Source: Candidatus Flexifilum affinis (GTDB lineage: Bacteria > Chloroflexota > Anaerolineae > Aggregatilineales > Phototrophicaceae). Taken from it: a stretch of 64,000 nucleotides of DNA. The position numbers and the translations under genes are program-made. The stretch lies in assembly GCA_016713325.1 (NCBI GenBank), contig JADJPJ010000089.1:62001-126000 (forward strand). Reading direction: 5' to 3'. This document shows positions 26,440 through 36,889 of this stretch, one piece after another. The notes under the pieces are model-generated. The model made no database searches. It worked only from the letters and a program-made list of their open reading frames with translations, and was not told the origin of the DNA. Position 1 is the first letter of the stretch; each line of letters starts with the position of its first letter.

Positions 26440-29400
26440 CTATTTCTTTGGCACTACCCGCAGCGTCACGATTTCGAAGGGCCGCAGCGGCAGATCGATG
26501 GTCTGCCCATCCGCACGCAGTTTGATCTCCTCTGTCACCTTCTCATGCAGATCCGTCTTATGGGCCGCTTCCACTGGGAAGCCGAACAGAATATCAATCT
26601 TGCGCGGCGCGCCAGTCGATTCGTATAGGCGGAAAATGATCGCCTGACCGTCTTCGCTGCGCTTGACCGTCTGAATGATCGCGCCAGTGGCATGCGAGCT
26701 GGGGCCGATCAGCCGTGTGATTGGCGGCGCGGCGGCGTTTGTCGCCTTTCGCCGCCCCTGCACAGCGATCAGTGGGTGATTCAACTCGGCTGCGACCCGC
26801 ATGGCCCGGTTGCGGAAGATCAGACCGTGCACCGACAGCCCGTAGCGCACCCGCCGGACACCGCCATCGCCATTGGCGTCGGGCCAGCCCCGCGTTTGAT
26901 CAGCGTCAAAGCCATGACGTTGTCGCGCACCGAACTGCCATACAGACCGTCGTCGAAGAGGGTGACGGTCTCCCGGTCATCCTCCAGGGAGAACCAACCG
27001 TGATGGGCGACTTCCCACTGAGCGGCATCCCAGGACGTGTTCGTCCCGGTGGGGCGCTTGACGTGCCCCCACTGGATGCCGTACGTCGCCTGGTCGGGCT
27101 GTACCGCGACCGGGAACTCGGCCTTGAGGAGCACAAGCCGGTCCTGCCAGTCAATCTCTGTGTCGAAGAGCAGATCGGTCCCGCCGTATTGCGGAATTGA
27201 GCCATACTCCGAGACGTTGCCCAGCGAGACGCGCTGGGTGATGGTGCTGCCGAGGAGCTTGAGCTTGAATTCGATCGTGCTGCGCAGCAGACCTTCTTCG
27301 ACCACCCGCGGCGGCTCGGCGGCTTCGGCAAAGGCAAAGGGGGTGGTGTAGGTCGGGTCGATGTTCCACGCCGGGAAGTTCGCCGGCCGATCCTCGTAGG
27401 CGGCCAACTGGTTCGCCTTTGACCCGGTCGGGATCAACTCGCGGTCGCTCAGCTTGTCGCGCAGGCGGGTGATGCGGCCGGCGTCGTCGAATTCGGCGCG
27501 CAGGTGGGCGTTGTCCAACACGTTGGGTTCGACGTGGACGGGTTTGCCGACACGCCGGGTCCCCCTGGTATTATGCAACGGCAACACCCCGAAAGCCGGA
27601 ACATCGACCTGGAGCAGCCGCGCCCCTTCGACGTCCTGCTCCGGGGTAATGGCCTTGTCCGCGGCGGCGAAGCGGATGGCGGGGGCGTTCGGGACGGACA
27701 GGAGGTCATGGCGAGAACTATCGAGCGTGTTGATCGCCAGCAGATCGGCGTCAAACTGCCCGGCAATGGCCTCCAGCGCGACGTGCTTGAGACCATTCAG
27801 CAGGTCCATCAACTGAGCGACGCGCTGCCCGGCCTCGACGTACACTTCGGGGATGCTGCTGCCCGGCAGGATATCGTGGAACTGGTTCAGGCAGATGATC
27901 TGCCAGGCACAATTGAGATCCACATACGGGTAGCGATAGGCCGGGTCGATCAGACTGGCAAAAGTGGCGAGGAATTCGACGTCATGGATGAGCGCCTCGG
28001 CGTCGTGGTTCCAGCGCTTGATGCGGTTCTGGCTGGTGAGCGTACCCTGGTGTGTCTCCAGATAAAGCTCACCTTTCCAGGTGGGCGCGTTCTCCCCGTA
28101 CTTCTCCTTGAGCAGGTTGTAGAAGTCGCCGGCGCGGCTGGTCCTGTGCTGCGGTATGGCGGGGAACTCCTTGAGCGCGCGGATCATGTCCAGCATGTCG
28201 CGGGTGGGACCGCCGCCGCCGTCGCCCCAGCCATAGGCCATCAGGACGTCACGCTCGCGCTTGTTCTTCAGCTTGAGCCAGGCCGCCATGGCCGATGGGG
28301 GATTCGGGTCGGCATTATACGTCGCCGCTTCGTGGATCCGCCCGCCCCAGGGGACGGTGCTCATGTGCGCCAGCAGGCGCGAGCCGTCGAGACCCTGCCA
28401 CCAGAAGGTGTCGTAGGGGAACTCGTTGACCTCGTTCCAGCGCAGCTTGATAGTGAAGAAGTACTCCATGCCCGCCTGCGCTGCGATCTGCGGCAGCGAG
28501 GCGGGAAAGCCGAAGGTATCGGGAAGGAAGAGAATTTTGGACAGGGCTTTCTCGCCGAAATGTTCTACGTAGAACTTGCGGCCCAGCATGAACTGACGCA
28601 CCAGGCTTTCCGCTCCGGTGACGTTGCCGTCTGATTCGATCCACTGGCCGCTCAGCAGTTCCCAGCGGCCCTCCTTCACACGCTGCTGCAGCCTGGCGAA
28701 ACTCTCCGGGTAGGCCTGGCGAAACCAATCGTAGAGCTGCGGCTGGCTGGCCCCGAAGATGTATTCCGGGTACTCGTCCATCAGGTGTAAAACGGTGTGG
28801 AACGAGCGATCGACCTTGCCCTGCGTGGTGGCGGTCGTCCACAGCCAGGCGGTGTCGATGTGCGCGTGACCGACCGAGTGCAGAGTGAGCGGGTGGGGTG
28901 CCCCGGATGCGGCGATCTCTTTCGTCAGCACCTCGTGGGCGGTGGCGATGTTGGCACGTTCAGCGCTGAGCGGCGGCACCGTGCTGATCACGGCGAACGC
29001 CGCTTCCAACGCGGCCAGCAGGTCGTAGCGCGCGGGCTGGTTCTCGTCGAGCGTCTCGACAGCCTGCACGGCGGCGCGGGCCAGTGTGACGAAGTCGCTC
29101 ACGTGTTGATTGTGCAGCACGAGGGCAGGCTGCTGCATGTAGAGGCGCTGCTTCAGATCGCCCTCCAGCGACCCACCCAGGCCGGTCCAGCCGCTCAGGC
29201 GCAGGGTGTGCTCTCCCTTGCTCTTGAAGGCGCGGGGCAGAATGAAGAGCTGGTGGTTCATGTCGACGGCCGCCAGCGGCGTGTCATCGATAAAGACCAG
29301 CGCCTCGGGGTGGATGAACTCTTCGGCGGCGCCGATCGGCAGGTGCAGGGCAATGCGCTCGGAAGGCTTCCACTGGCGTGGGACCGTGAAGCTGCCGCGC

Positions 29401-29582
29401 ATTTCGAACCGCGTCTGCCAGGTGCCCCAATAGCTGTTGGGGGGGATCGGCGTCCAGTCGGAAGCGCCTTCGGGGCGGTACTCGAGCGACGGCAGCGGGT
29501 GAGTCTCGGCGTGAACCAGCGGCGCGATCGATCGCAGGCGCGTGCGGATCGTATCGAGACGTTGTTTGAACGTAGGGAACAT
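26440..29582 (-). CDS. Alpha-mannosidase, glycoside hydrolase family 38, with a frameshift near its 3' end
   Basis: The frame from ATG 29582 (AGGAG upstream) runs 920 residues to a stop at 26820. The family continuation is found in another frame, from about 26890 to 26440. Read across, the junction gives the expected Trp-Pro-Asp motif (WPDANGDGG) and then VRRVRYGLSVHG, so one base is missing in the run CCCC/GGGG at 26887-26891. The restored length of about 1,045 residues is normal. GH38 signatures: zinc motif GHAHIDTAWLW, the catalytic aspartate in WIESDGNVTG, and FFTIKLRWNE. Without a signal peptide it trims imported mannose-containing glycans in the cytoplasm. The truncated form would lack the last beta domain. 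Real mutation and assembly error cannot be separated here. Confidence 0.88.
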
Positions 29583-29682
29583 AAGTGTGGCTCCTGGAAG
29601 GTGAAGACCTCATCGATTAAAGCGCGAATAGTCGGGTTGCGCCAGGGAGTGATCGCGGATCGTCGGGCCCGTGCCAGAAACC

Positions 29683-29721
29683 TTGACAAGTCGTCTAATT
29701 AGATGATAATCAAATTAGATG
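29683..29721 (+). promoter_or_regulatory. Promoter and operator of the ArsR-type gene
   Basis: TTGACA (29683-29688), 16 bases, GATAAT (29705-29710). A palindrome TCTAATTAGA lies between them, and AATTAGATG is repeated directly at 29697-29705 and 29713-29721, 16 bases apart. This fits autorepression by an ArsR-family protein. Confidence 0.65.
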
Positions 29722-29748
29722 GTTGTATGTAGCGAAAGGATGGCAAAC

Positions 29749-30363
29749 ATGACCATTCATGACCCGATGAGCCTGGTCGTCAGCTTCAAGGCGTTGGCGG
29801 ACCCGGCACGACTCAAGATTGTGCGCATCCTGGCACGGGCTGAAAGCAACGTCAAAGACCTGGCTGCGGCCCTGGGCCTGACCGAGCCGACGGTGTCGCA
29901 TCATCTGAACAAGCTGCGCGAAGTGGGCTTCGTCCATCTGCGCATGGAAGCCAACCAGCACTTCTACCGGCTGAACCCGGACACGCTCAAGCGCTTCAAG
30001 GCACAGGTGGCCGAGCTGGAAAAAGCCTCGCCGACCGCCATCGAGGAGGCCGACGACGCCTGGCTGAACTCGCTGGACATGAGCGTCGAGGACAAGAAGG
30101 TGCTGCGTGAGCACGTGTTCGCCGGTCGCATTCGTCAGATGCCGGCGAAGCACAAGAAGCAGCAGGTGATCCTGCACTGGCTCGCTACCCTGTTCGAGAA
30201 GAATCGGACCTATACCGAGCCGGAAGTGAACGCCATCATCCAGCGCGTCTACAGCGACTATGCCACACTGCGTCGCGACCTGATCGATCTGGGCTACCTG
30301 CGACGCGAGAAGGGCGGCCAATCCTACTGGGTGACGCCCGACGACGAAGCGAAGCCTGGTTAA
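29749..30363 (+). CDS. ArsR-type regulator with C-terminal DUF2087-like domain
   Basis: The protein has 204 residues from ATG 29749 (GAAAGG 9 bases upstream; the ATG at 29740 is directly against it). Winged helix at 5-95: FKALADPARLKIVRILA, NVKDLAAALGLTEPTVSHHL and NKLREVGFVHLRMEANQHFYRL. No metal-binding ELCVC-type motif is present, so it is unlikely to sense arsenic-like metals. The C-terminal part (about 125-195; MPAKHKKQQVILHWLATLFE, YTEPEVNAIIQRVYSDYATLRRDLID) resembles DUF2087, often joined to such HTHs. It is divergent from the mannosidase across 166 bases with a good promoter, and may control that gene as well as itself (inferred). Confidence 0.9.
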   Translation: MTIHDPMSLVVSFKALADPARLKIVRILARAESNVKDLAAALGLTEPTVSHHLNKLREVGFVHLRMEANQHFYRLNPDTLKRFKAQVAELEKASPTAIEEADDAWLNSLDMSVEDKKVLREHVFAGRIRQMPAKHKKQQVILHWLATLFEKNRTYTEPEVNAIIQRVYSDYATLRRDLIDLGYLRREKGGQSYWVTPDDEAKPG

Positions 30364-30741
30364 CACACGCGGGCGCGGGGTTGGCCGACTGACCCCGCTG
30401 CTCGCAACGTATCGGGCGGACACGCTGATCTGCGCCCACGGCATTCATGCAAATGTGCTGCACCGCTCGCCTCACGGTCGCGTGCTTCTTCTTACATTTC
30501 GTGTCACCCTCCGTCTCGATCAGCGCCGGCGCCTTCGCTTTGAGGGCAGGGTCCCGCTTTCGAGCATTCTCGTTCTTTGTTTTCTCCACCTTCAGGACCA
30601 TCGGACGAGACGCAGCTCACCGGCTCAAGGAGAAAGGTCACTGTGTTGATCTGCCAGATCGTATCCGTACTTACAGCCGGTTATCGTTACAGGCTATAAT
30701 AGCCCGGCAAAATCCTTTCATGTCAAATTTGGAATAAATCG
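30364..30741. other. Intergenic region with a -10 element before the GH20 gene
   Basis: A 378-base gap. A perfect TATAAT at 30695-30700 lies 42 bases before the GH20 start; the -35 area (TTACAG, 30671-30676) is weak. I see no RNA gene. A lysine-rich minus-strand frame crosses the region but has no ribosome-binding site and overlaps the regulator, so it is not called. Confidence 0.4.
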
Positions 30742-32481
30742 ATGCCAGAAGTCCCATTGCTTCTTCCTTATCCTCGCAAGCTGACGTTCACGGACGGTGT
30801 ATTTGAGGGCGACACGCTCGATCGGACCGTCGCCTATCGCGTCGACAGCGAGATCGTCCCCCAGGGGTACCGCCTGCACATTCGCCCAGGTGGGATCTCC
30901 ATTGATCACAGCGATCGCATCGGTGCGGACTACGCGCGGCGCACGCTGACTCAACTGTCCATGCACTACGGCAAGTCGATCCCGGCGATGGATATCGAAG
31001 ATGCGCCCGACTTCGCCCGGCGCGGTGTGATGCTCGATTGCAGCCGTGACCGCGTGCCGCAGATGAAGACCCTTTACACGCTGGTCGATAAGCTGGCTTC
31101 ATGGAAGATCAACGAGCTTCAGCTCTACATGGAGCACACCTTCGCTTACGACGGTCATCGCGACGTGTGGGAGAAAGCCTCACCCTTCACCCCTTCAGAC
31201 ATTCAGGCTCTGGACGACTACTGCAGGACGCGCCACATCGACCTCGTGCCCTGCCAGAGCACCCTGGGGCATATGGAGCGGTGGCTGAAGCATGCTCGCT
31301 ATCACAATCTGGCGGAGACGCCCGAGGGCTTTCTGCCGCCGTGGGAAAACCTGGGCCGCATCCGCCCGCCATCCACGCTCGCGCCGCTTGACCCAGGCAG
31401 TTTTCAACTGGTGGCTGGTCTGTTCGATCAGCTCATCCCGGCCTTTTCCAGCCAACACGTCAACATCTGCGGCGACGAGCCGTGGGAGCTGGGGATGGGC
31501 AAGAGCCGGGCGGCCGTCGAGGAGCAGGGCGGGCGCGTCTATTTCGACTATCTGATGAAGGTGTATCAGCACCTGAAAGCGAAAGGCAAGCGAGTCCAGT
31601 TCTGGGCCGACATCATCACGAAGTACGCCGACCTGGTGCCGGAACTGCCTTTGGACATCATCCCCTTGGTGTGGGGCTACGAGGCCTGGGAGCCGTCCGA
31701 GCATCAGATCCAACTGGTCAGTGAGTCTGGTCTCGAGTTCTACGTCTGCCCCGGCACGTCGAGCTGGAACTCTCTGGTCGGGCGGACGGACAACACGCTC
31801 GACAATCTCCGTCTGGCGGCCGACCTGGGGCAGACGTACCGCGCGATGGGCTACCTGATCACCGATTGGGGCGACAACGGCCACTGGCAGGCGCTCCCCA
31901 TCAGTTATCTCGGATTTGCCTTTGGCGCCGGGATGGGCTGGTACGCCGCGGGCAACCGCGACATGAACGTGCCTGAGGTGCTGAACCGGTTCGCCTTCGA
32001 GGACGACGCTGGCGTCATGGGCAAGATCGCCTATGACCTCGGCAACCTCTACAAGTTGATTCCGCTGCCGCAGCATAACAGCCACTGGCTCTTCACCGCG
32101 CTGCAATACTCCGATGCCGAGCTGCGCAAGCGCTATGATCTGCTGATCCAGGAGAATGGCGCTGAACCGCTGCCTGCGGGGATTGTGCGCGCGATCATGA
32201 ACGAAATCCGCACGCTGCTGGATGGCATCCAGGATGCCGATTTGCGCGAAGAGGACGCCCTGGTGAAGGCGGAGTACCGCCAGGCCTGCGAACTCCTGCT
32301 GCACGGGGCGAAACGCCTGCTGCGTTTGCTCGGGGAGTCGAATGAAAGCGACGCCACCCTCAAAGAGGAATTGAAGCGGCTGATCGCTCGCCAGAAGACC
32401 CTCTGGCTGGAACGGAGCCGACCGGGCGGCCTGGACGACAGCCTGGAACGCTTCACCCCAGCCCTGCAAAGCTACAGCTAA
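30742..32481 (+). CDS. Glycoside hydrolase family 20 (beta-N-acetylhexosaminidase-like)
   Basis: The protein has 579 residues. An N-terminal GH20b-like domain (1-90; VPLLLPYPRKLTF, DYARRTLTQL) precedes the catalytic barrel (about 95-420): PDFARRGVMLDCSRD, LASWKINELQLYMEHTFAY and HVNICGDEPWELG, where Asp-Glu (about 245-246) are the polarising and acid residues of substrate-assisted catalysis. The C-terminal third is helical. No signal peptide, so it acts on imported GlcNAc- or GalNAc-terminated oligosaccharides. With GH38, the ROK kinase and the SIS deaminase nearby it makes a plausible N-glycan or mannan/chitin salvage set. It differs from extracellular GH20 enzymes by being cytoplasmic. Confidence 0.85.
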   Translation: MPEVPLLLPYPRKLTFTDGVFEGDTLDRTVAYRVDSEIVPQGYRLHIRPGGISIDHSDRIGADYARRTLTQLSMHYGKSIPAMDIEDAPDFARRGVMLDCSRDRVPQMKTLYTLVDKLASWKINELQLYMEHTFAYDGHRDVWEKASPFTPSDIQALDDYCRTRHIDLVPCQSTLGHMERWLKHARYHNLAETPEGFLPPWENLGRIRPPSTLAPLDPGSFQLVAGLFDQLIPAFSSQHVNICGDEPWELGMGKSRAAVEEQGGRVYFDYLMKVYQHLKAKGKRVQFWADIITKYADLVPELPLDIIPLVWGYEAWEPSEHQIQLVSESGLEFYVCPGTSSWNSLVGRTDNTLDNLRLAADLGQTYRAMGYLITDWGDNGHWQALPISYLGFAFGAGMGWYAAGNRDMNVPEVLNRFAFEDDAGVMGKIAYDLGNLYKLIPLPQHNSHWLFTALQYSDAELRKRYDLLIQENGAEPLPAGIVRAIMNEIRTLLDGIQDADLREEDALVKAEYRQACELLLHGAKRLLRLLGESNESDATLKEELKRLIARQKTLWLERSRPGGLDDSLERFTPALQSYS

Positions 32482-32547
32482 CGGGCTTCGATAGGCGACT
32501 TCATGGGATGAGGATGGGCAAACGCGACGTGCTCTTCCTCGGAGTTT

Positions 32548-32568
32548 GGGGGGGGGCGGGGAGGGGGG
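32548..32568 (+). other. G-run with quadruplex potential
   Basis: Nine, four and six consecutive G residues separated by single C and A bases, between the convergent GH20 and ABC-transporter genes. It satisfies a four-tract quadruplex pattern. No hairpin terminator is obvious in the 132-base gap. Confidence 0.5.
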
Positions 32569-32613
32569 CCCAACACGAGCCCTCTCATCCCTTATGACTC
32601 ATTCCTTCTTCTC

Positions 32614-33699
<1,086 letters not shown>

Positions 33700-33710
33700 A
33701 GTGTTTATCC

Positions 33711-34586
33711 CTATACGCCGAAGCCGGCAGTCAGATAGCCGCCGCGCAGAAGCCGGTTTGCCACGATCAGCAGCAGCACTGAAGGGGCCCATAAGACGAG
33801 TGAGACGATCGCGCCGTACTGGACGATGAGTTGGCTGTTGATCAGCGAATACATCAGCACCGGCATGGTGACGATGCGTGGCAGACCGACGACAAGCGCG
33901 CCCTGCGCTTCATAGAACGTGTTGACGAAGGTGAGCAGCAGGGCCGCGCTCAGGGCCGGCATGACCATCGGCAATGTGATCTGCACGAACACGCGCAGGG
34001 GCGAAGCGCCAACATCCAGCGCCGCCTCTTCCAGCGAGCGGTCCACACCCTGGAAGGCCGCCGTGGGAATCCAGATCATCAGCAGCAGGGTGTTCACGAG
34101 CTGAATGAGGATGACGCCGGGTATGGTGCCGATCAGGTCAAGGCGGAAGAAGATCACGGCGATGCTGATGTACAGTCCGAAGCGCGGGAAAGCGTTGGTG
34201 GCCAGGAACGACAGCAGCAGGAGCTGGCGGCCGCGGAACTTCAGGCGGGCGAAGGCATACGACGCTGGTAGGCAGATCGCCGCGGAAATCAGAGTGACGG
34301 TGGTGGCCAGCACGATGCTGAACGGCAGGGCCTCGGCGATATCGGCCCGGGCGAAGGTGCGTTCCCAGAAGCTGAGGCCGAACTGCTGCGGTATCAGCGA
34401 GGGATACTGCCATCGTTCGGCGAATGCCCACAGGACGACCGAGTACAGCGGCCCCAGGATGACCAGCGCCAGGACCACGAGGGCCAGCAGGCCGAAGCCG
34501 TTGCGCTGGACCATGGCCTGAAAACTGCGTCGAGTGCTCTGCCAGAAACTGCCGGAGACGGGCGCGGCAAGCGAAGGCGTGGTCAT
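33711..34586 (-). CDS. ABC transporter permease (second inner-membrane subunit)
   Basis: The protein has 291 residues with six predicted membrane helices and the EAA coupling loop SLEEAALDVGASPLRVFVQITLPMV, which contacts the ATPase. GGGAGGG precedes the ATG. Its start overlaps the stop of the upstream permease by 4 bases, a typical translational coupling. PotC/FbpB-like type with a short N-terminal tail. Works with the neighbouring permease, ATPase and binding protein as one importer. Confidence 0.93.
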   Translation of the reverse strand: MTTPSLAAPVSGSFWQSTRRSFQAMVQRNGFGLLALVVLALVILGPLYSVVLWAFAERWQYPSLIPQQFGLSFWERTFARADIAEALPFSIVLATTVTLISAAICLPASYAFARLKFRGRQLLLLSFLATNAFPRFGLYISIAVIFFRLDLIGTIPGVILIQLVNTLLLMIWIPTAAFQGVDRSLEEAALDVGASPLRVFVQITLPMVMPALSAALLLTFVNTFYEAQGALVVGLPRIVTMPVLMYSLINSQLIVQYGAIVSLVLWAPSVLLLIVANRLLRGGYLTAGFGV

Positions 34587-35464
34587 TCTGATCCCTCCCG
34601 CTTGCGTTGGCTGGCCACCGTGCGCACATACAGGAAGCCGATGAAGGCGCAGATCATAAACGTGATCACCGCCTGCGTTTCGGCCTCATCGGGGCGCCGG
34701 TACTGGCCGAAGGTTTGCTGCATGAAGACTCCCATCATCTGCGGCGCGGCGGGTCCCAGAAGATAGGGGATGGTGTAACTGCCGAAAATGCCCAGGAACT
34801 GAAGTGAAAAGACGATCAGCACCGGCCGGGTGATCTGCGGCAGGATGATGCGCCAGAAGATTTGCCAGGGGTTGGCGCCCACGTCGCGCGCGCTCTCGAT
34901 CAGCGAGTCGCTGATCTGGCGCAGCCCGGCGGTGAGGACCAGTACGGTGAAGGGAATCGCCTCCCATACCAACCCGAAGATAATGGCTTCCGGCTTCAAA
35001 TAAGGGGTTCGATAGCCGGTGACGCCAAAGATGCTCAAAACGTTGTCGAGGGTGCCGCGCGTGCCTAGGAAGCGGATCAGCGCGTAGGCCAGGATAATGC
35101 CCGGCACAAAGAGCGGGAACAGCGCCAGGACCTGCACGATACTGGCTAACCGACCGGTCGCAAAGCGCAGGTACAGGGCCAGCGGGAAGCAGAAGATGAA
35201 GATGGCAGCCAGCGTGATCAGCGTGACCTGGAAGGTGAACAGCAGGTTCGAGACGCTGATGGGGTCCTGGAAAAAGGCGGTGTAACGCGAGAACGAGAAA
35301 CCTGGCTGACCACTGACATCGATGGTCAGTGTGCGCGCGGTCGATTGCAGCGCCGGGATGAAGATCAGGAAGATCATGACGAGGAGCGGTGGCGCGACCA
35401 TCAAATAGGCGACAAACCCGGTGCGCCAGCGCGGTCTGGGTGGTGGAGCAGCCGTTGCGGTCAT
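34583..35464 (-). CDS. ABC transporter permease (first inner-membrane subunit)
   Basis: The protein has 293 residues with six membrane helices; the first helix is VAYLMVAPPLLVMIFLIF. The EAA loop is SLIESARDVGANPWQIFWRIILP. PotB/YnjC-like arrangement with the long first periplasmic loop GQPGFSFSRYTAFFQDP. It lies 103 bases after the binding-protein gene; a strong hairpin sits between them. Ribosome-binding sequence before ATG 35464 is weak, consistent with lower output than the binding protein. Confidence 0.93.
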   Translation of the reverse strand: MTATAAPPPRPRWRTGFVAYLMVAPPLLVMIFLIFIPALQSTARTLTIDVSGQPGFSFSRYTAFFQDPISVSNLLFTFQVTLITLAAIFIFCFPLALYLRFATGRLASIVQVLALFPLFVPGIILAYALIRFLGTRGTLDNVLSIFGVTGYRTPYLKPEAIIFGLVWEAIPFTVLVLTAGLRQISDSLIESARDVGANPWQIFWRIILPQITRPVLIVFSLQFLGIFGSYTIPYLLGPAAPQMMGVFMQQTFGQYRRPDEAETQAVITFMICAFIGFLYVRTVASQRKREGSE

Positions 35465-35515
35465 ACGTTTCGTAACGACCTATTCGTTGAAGGCAGGAAA
35501 TGACGAGAAACAGGG

Positions 35516-35547
35516 CAGGGCGCGCCAAACTTACGCGGCGCGCCCTG
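35516..35547 (-). terminator. Intra-operon hairpin after the binding-protein gene
   Basis: CAGGGCGCGCC pairs with GGCGCGCCCTG (11 bp) around a 10-base loop, 21 bases after the binding-protein stop. No T-run: more likely a 3' stabiliser or partial attenuator that keeps binding-protein mRNA in excess. Confidence 0.55.
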
Positions 35548-35567
35548 TCTCAGTCTATTGCGGAAAA

Positions 35568-36710
35568 CTAGCTGCTGGGATCGATGTTGGTTGCAACGTT
35601 GTTGTACCAACCCTCGACCATCGCCGCGCCGTACTCACCACCCGGCCAGGTTGGCACCGTGTCGGTGATGACGTTGGTGTACTGGCTCTGGAGTTCAGCG
35701 GGCAGCATGTCCCAGCTGATGGCCGGGAAGCCGCCGATTTGCTCGACGATTTCCTGCTGCATTTCGACGGTCAGCATGAAGTTGGCAAGCGCCAGCGCGC
35801 CTTCCTGATTGGTGGAATTGGCCGGGATCGCGCTGTAGGCATAGCCGCCGGTGAAGGGCAGGTCCTGGAGCTGTGCGAACCGGATGGATTCCGGCAGGAT
35901 GCCCAGGTTGTAGGCCTGCAGCGCCTGGTCTGACCAGGCGGTGATCATGCTCACCGAGCCATTGGCCAGCAGTTCCAGCACGGGGGTGTTGCCGGCGGGG
36001 TAGGCGCCGCCTTCATAGATCGAGTCGTGAACGCTGCCGAGCAGGTCCCAGGCCTTGTCGAATTCGGCGATCAGTTCCGGATCGTTTTCGCCGGGGACGA
36101 ACTTGGACGGGTCCTGGCCGGTCACTTCGAAGATGGCGCGGGTCACCATGGCCGCGCCGCTGCCGCCGCGGTCAGGACGGTTGTAGACGAACTGGCCGGG
36201 GTTGGCCTGGATCCACTCGATCAGCTCGGCGTAGGTGGTCGGGACATCTTCTTCGGCCACGTTGTCACTGTTGTAGGCCAGCAGCACCTGGGAACCGCGA
36301 TAGGGCAGCTCGCCCGGCAGGCGACCGGTGACCGGCACCACGTTCGCCAGGTTGGGGACGTTCTCTTCGGTCAGTTCGAGGAACAGTTCGGCATCGACCC
36401 AATCCTGCTGCGCATCGACGTTCATCGTCTCGAACAGGTCGGCCTGCGGGTCGTCGGCGGTCGCCATGGCGGCCAACGCACGGTTGGCGATGTCGGCATT
36501 GCCGCCGCCCACGCCGCGGACGATGGTCAGGATGACCTCGTACTGGGGAAACTCAGCTTCAAAGGCGGGGATGATGGTGTTGGTCCAGAAATCGCTGATG
36601 TTGGTATCGGAGTCCGTATAGACATAGATGGGGGTGCGATCCTGCGCGGAAACGCTGAGCGCTCCAAGCAGTGCAACGCAGACAACCAACAGGAACAGAC
36701 GCAGCTTCAT
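35568..36710 (-). CDS. ABC transporter substrate-binding protein, substrate unknown
   Basis: The protein has 380 residues from ATG 36710. A signal peptide (1-23, ending VSAQ) has no lipobox cysteine. The mature chain follows the extracellular solute-binding fold: TPIYVYTDSDTNISDFW, IIPAFEAEFPQYEVILTIV, DLFETMNVDAQQDWV, QVLLAYNSDNV, and a hinge region with GSGAAMVTRAIFEVTG. This resembles the Fe/thiamine/phosphonate/polyamine binding proteins (SBP_bac_6-like, YnjB-like) more than sugar-binding ones. It heads the four-gene operon. The divergent GDPD-like and histidine-phosphatase genes hint at a phosphorylated or phosphodiester ligand, but this is only context. Confidence 0.88.
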   Translation of the reverse strand: MKLRLFLLVVCVALLGALSVSAQDRTPIYVYTDSDTNISDFWTNTIIPAFEAEFPQYEVILTIVRGVGGGNADIANRALAAMATADDPQADLFETMNVDAQQDWVDAELFLELTEENVPNLANVVPVTGRLPGELPYRGSQVLLAYNSDNVAEEDVPTTYAELIEWIQANPGQFVYNRPDRGGSGAAMVTRAIFEVTGQDPSKFVPGENDPELIAEFDKAWDLLGSVHDSIYEGGAYPAGNTPVLELLANGSVSMITAWSDQALQAYNLGILPESIRFAQLQDLPFTGGYAYSAIPANSTNQEGALALANFMLTVEMQQEIVEQIGGFPAISWDMLPAELQSQYTNVITDTVPTWPGGEYGAAMVEGWYNNVATNIDPSS

Positions 36711-36793
36711 ATGGAACAATCCTCTCTCTGAAAAACAACCAGTCGCGTACTCTACCTGAAGACGTGTGCGCAAATGATAAATTTAGTTTATGG

Positions 36794-36809
36794 GTGATTT
36801 AACAATCAC
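36794..36809. promoter_or_regulatory. Perfect 16-bp palindrome between divergent genes
   Basis: GTGATT-TAAC-AATCAC lies between the binding-protein gene (minus) and the GDPD-like gene (plus). Spacing does not fit CRP (N6) or FNR (TTGAT). Probable operator of an unknown regulator controlling both sides. Confidence 0.5.
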
Positions 36810-36889
36810 GCCTTTCGCGCATAATCTTCACGGTTACAATGGAGGTACGAATCTTAGTTTAACCACAATTTGTTAAGGTGTGCAACCTG

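Noticed and set aside
30236..30601. Lysine-rich minus-strand ORF after the ArsR-type gene
   Set aside because: No ribosome-binding site, overlap with the regulator's 3' end, and Arg-rich shadow-like text in the second half.
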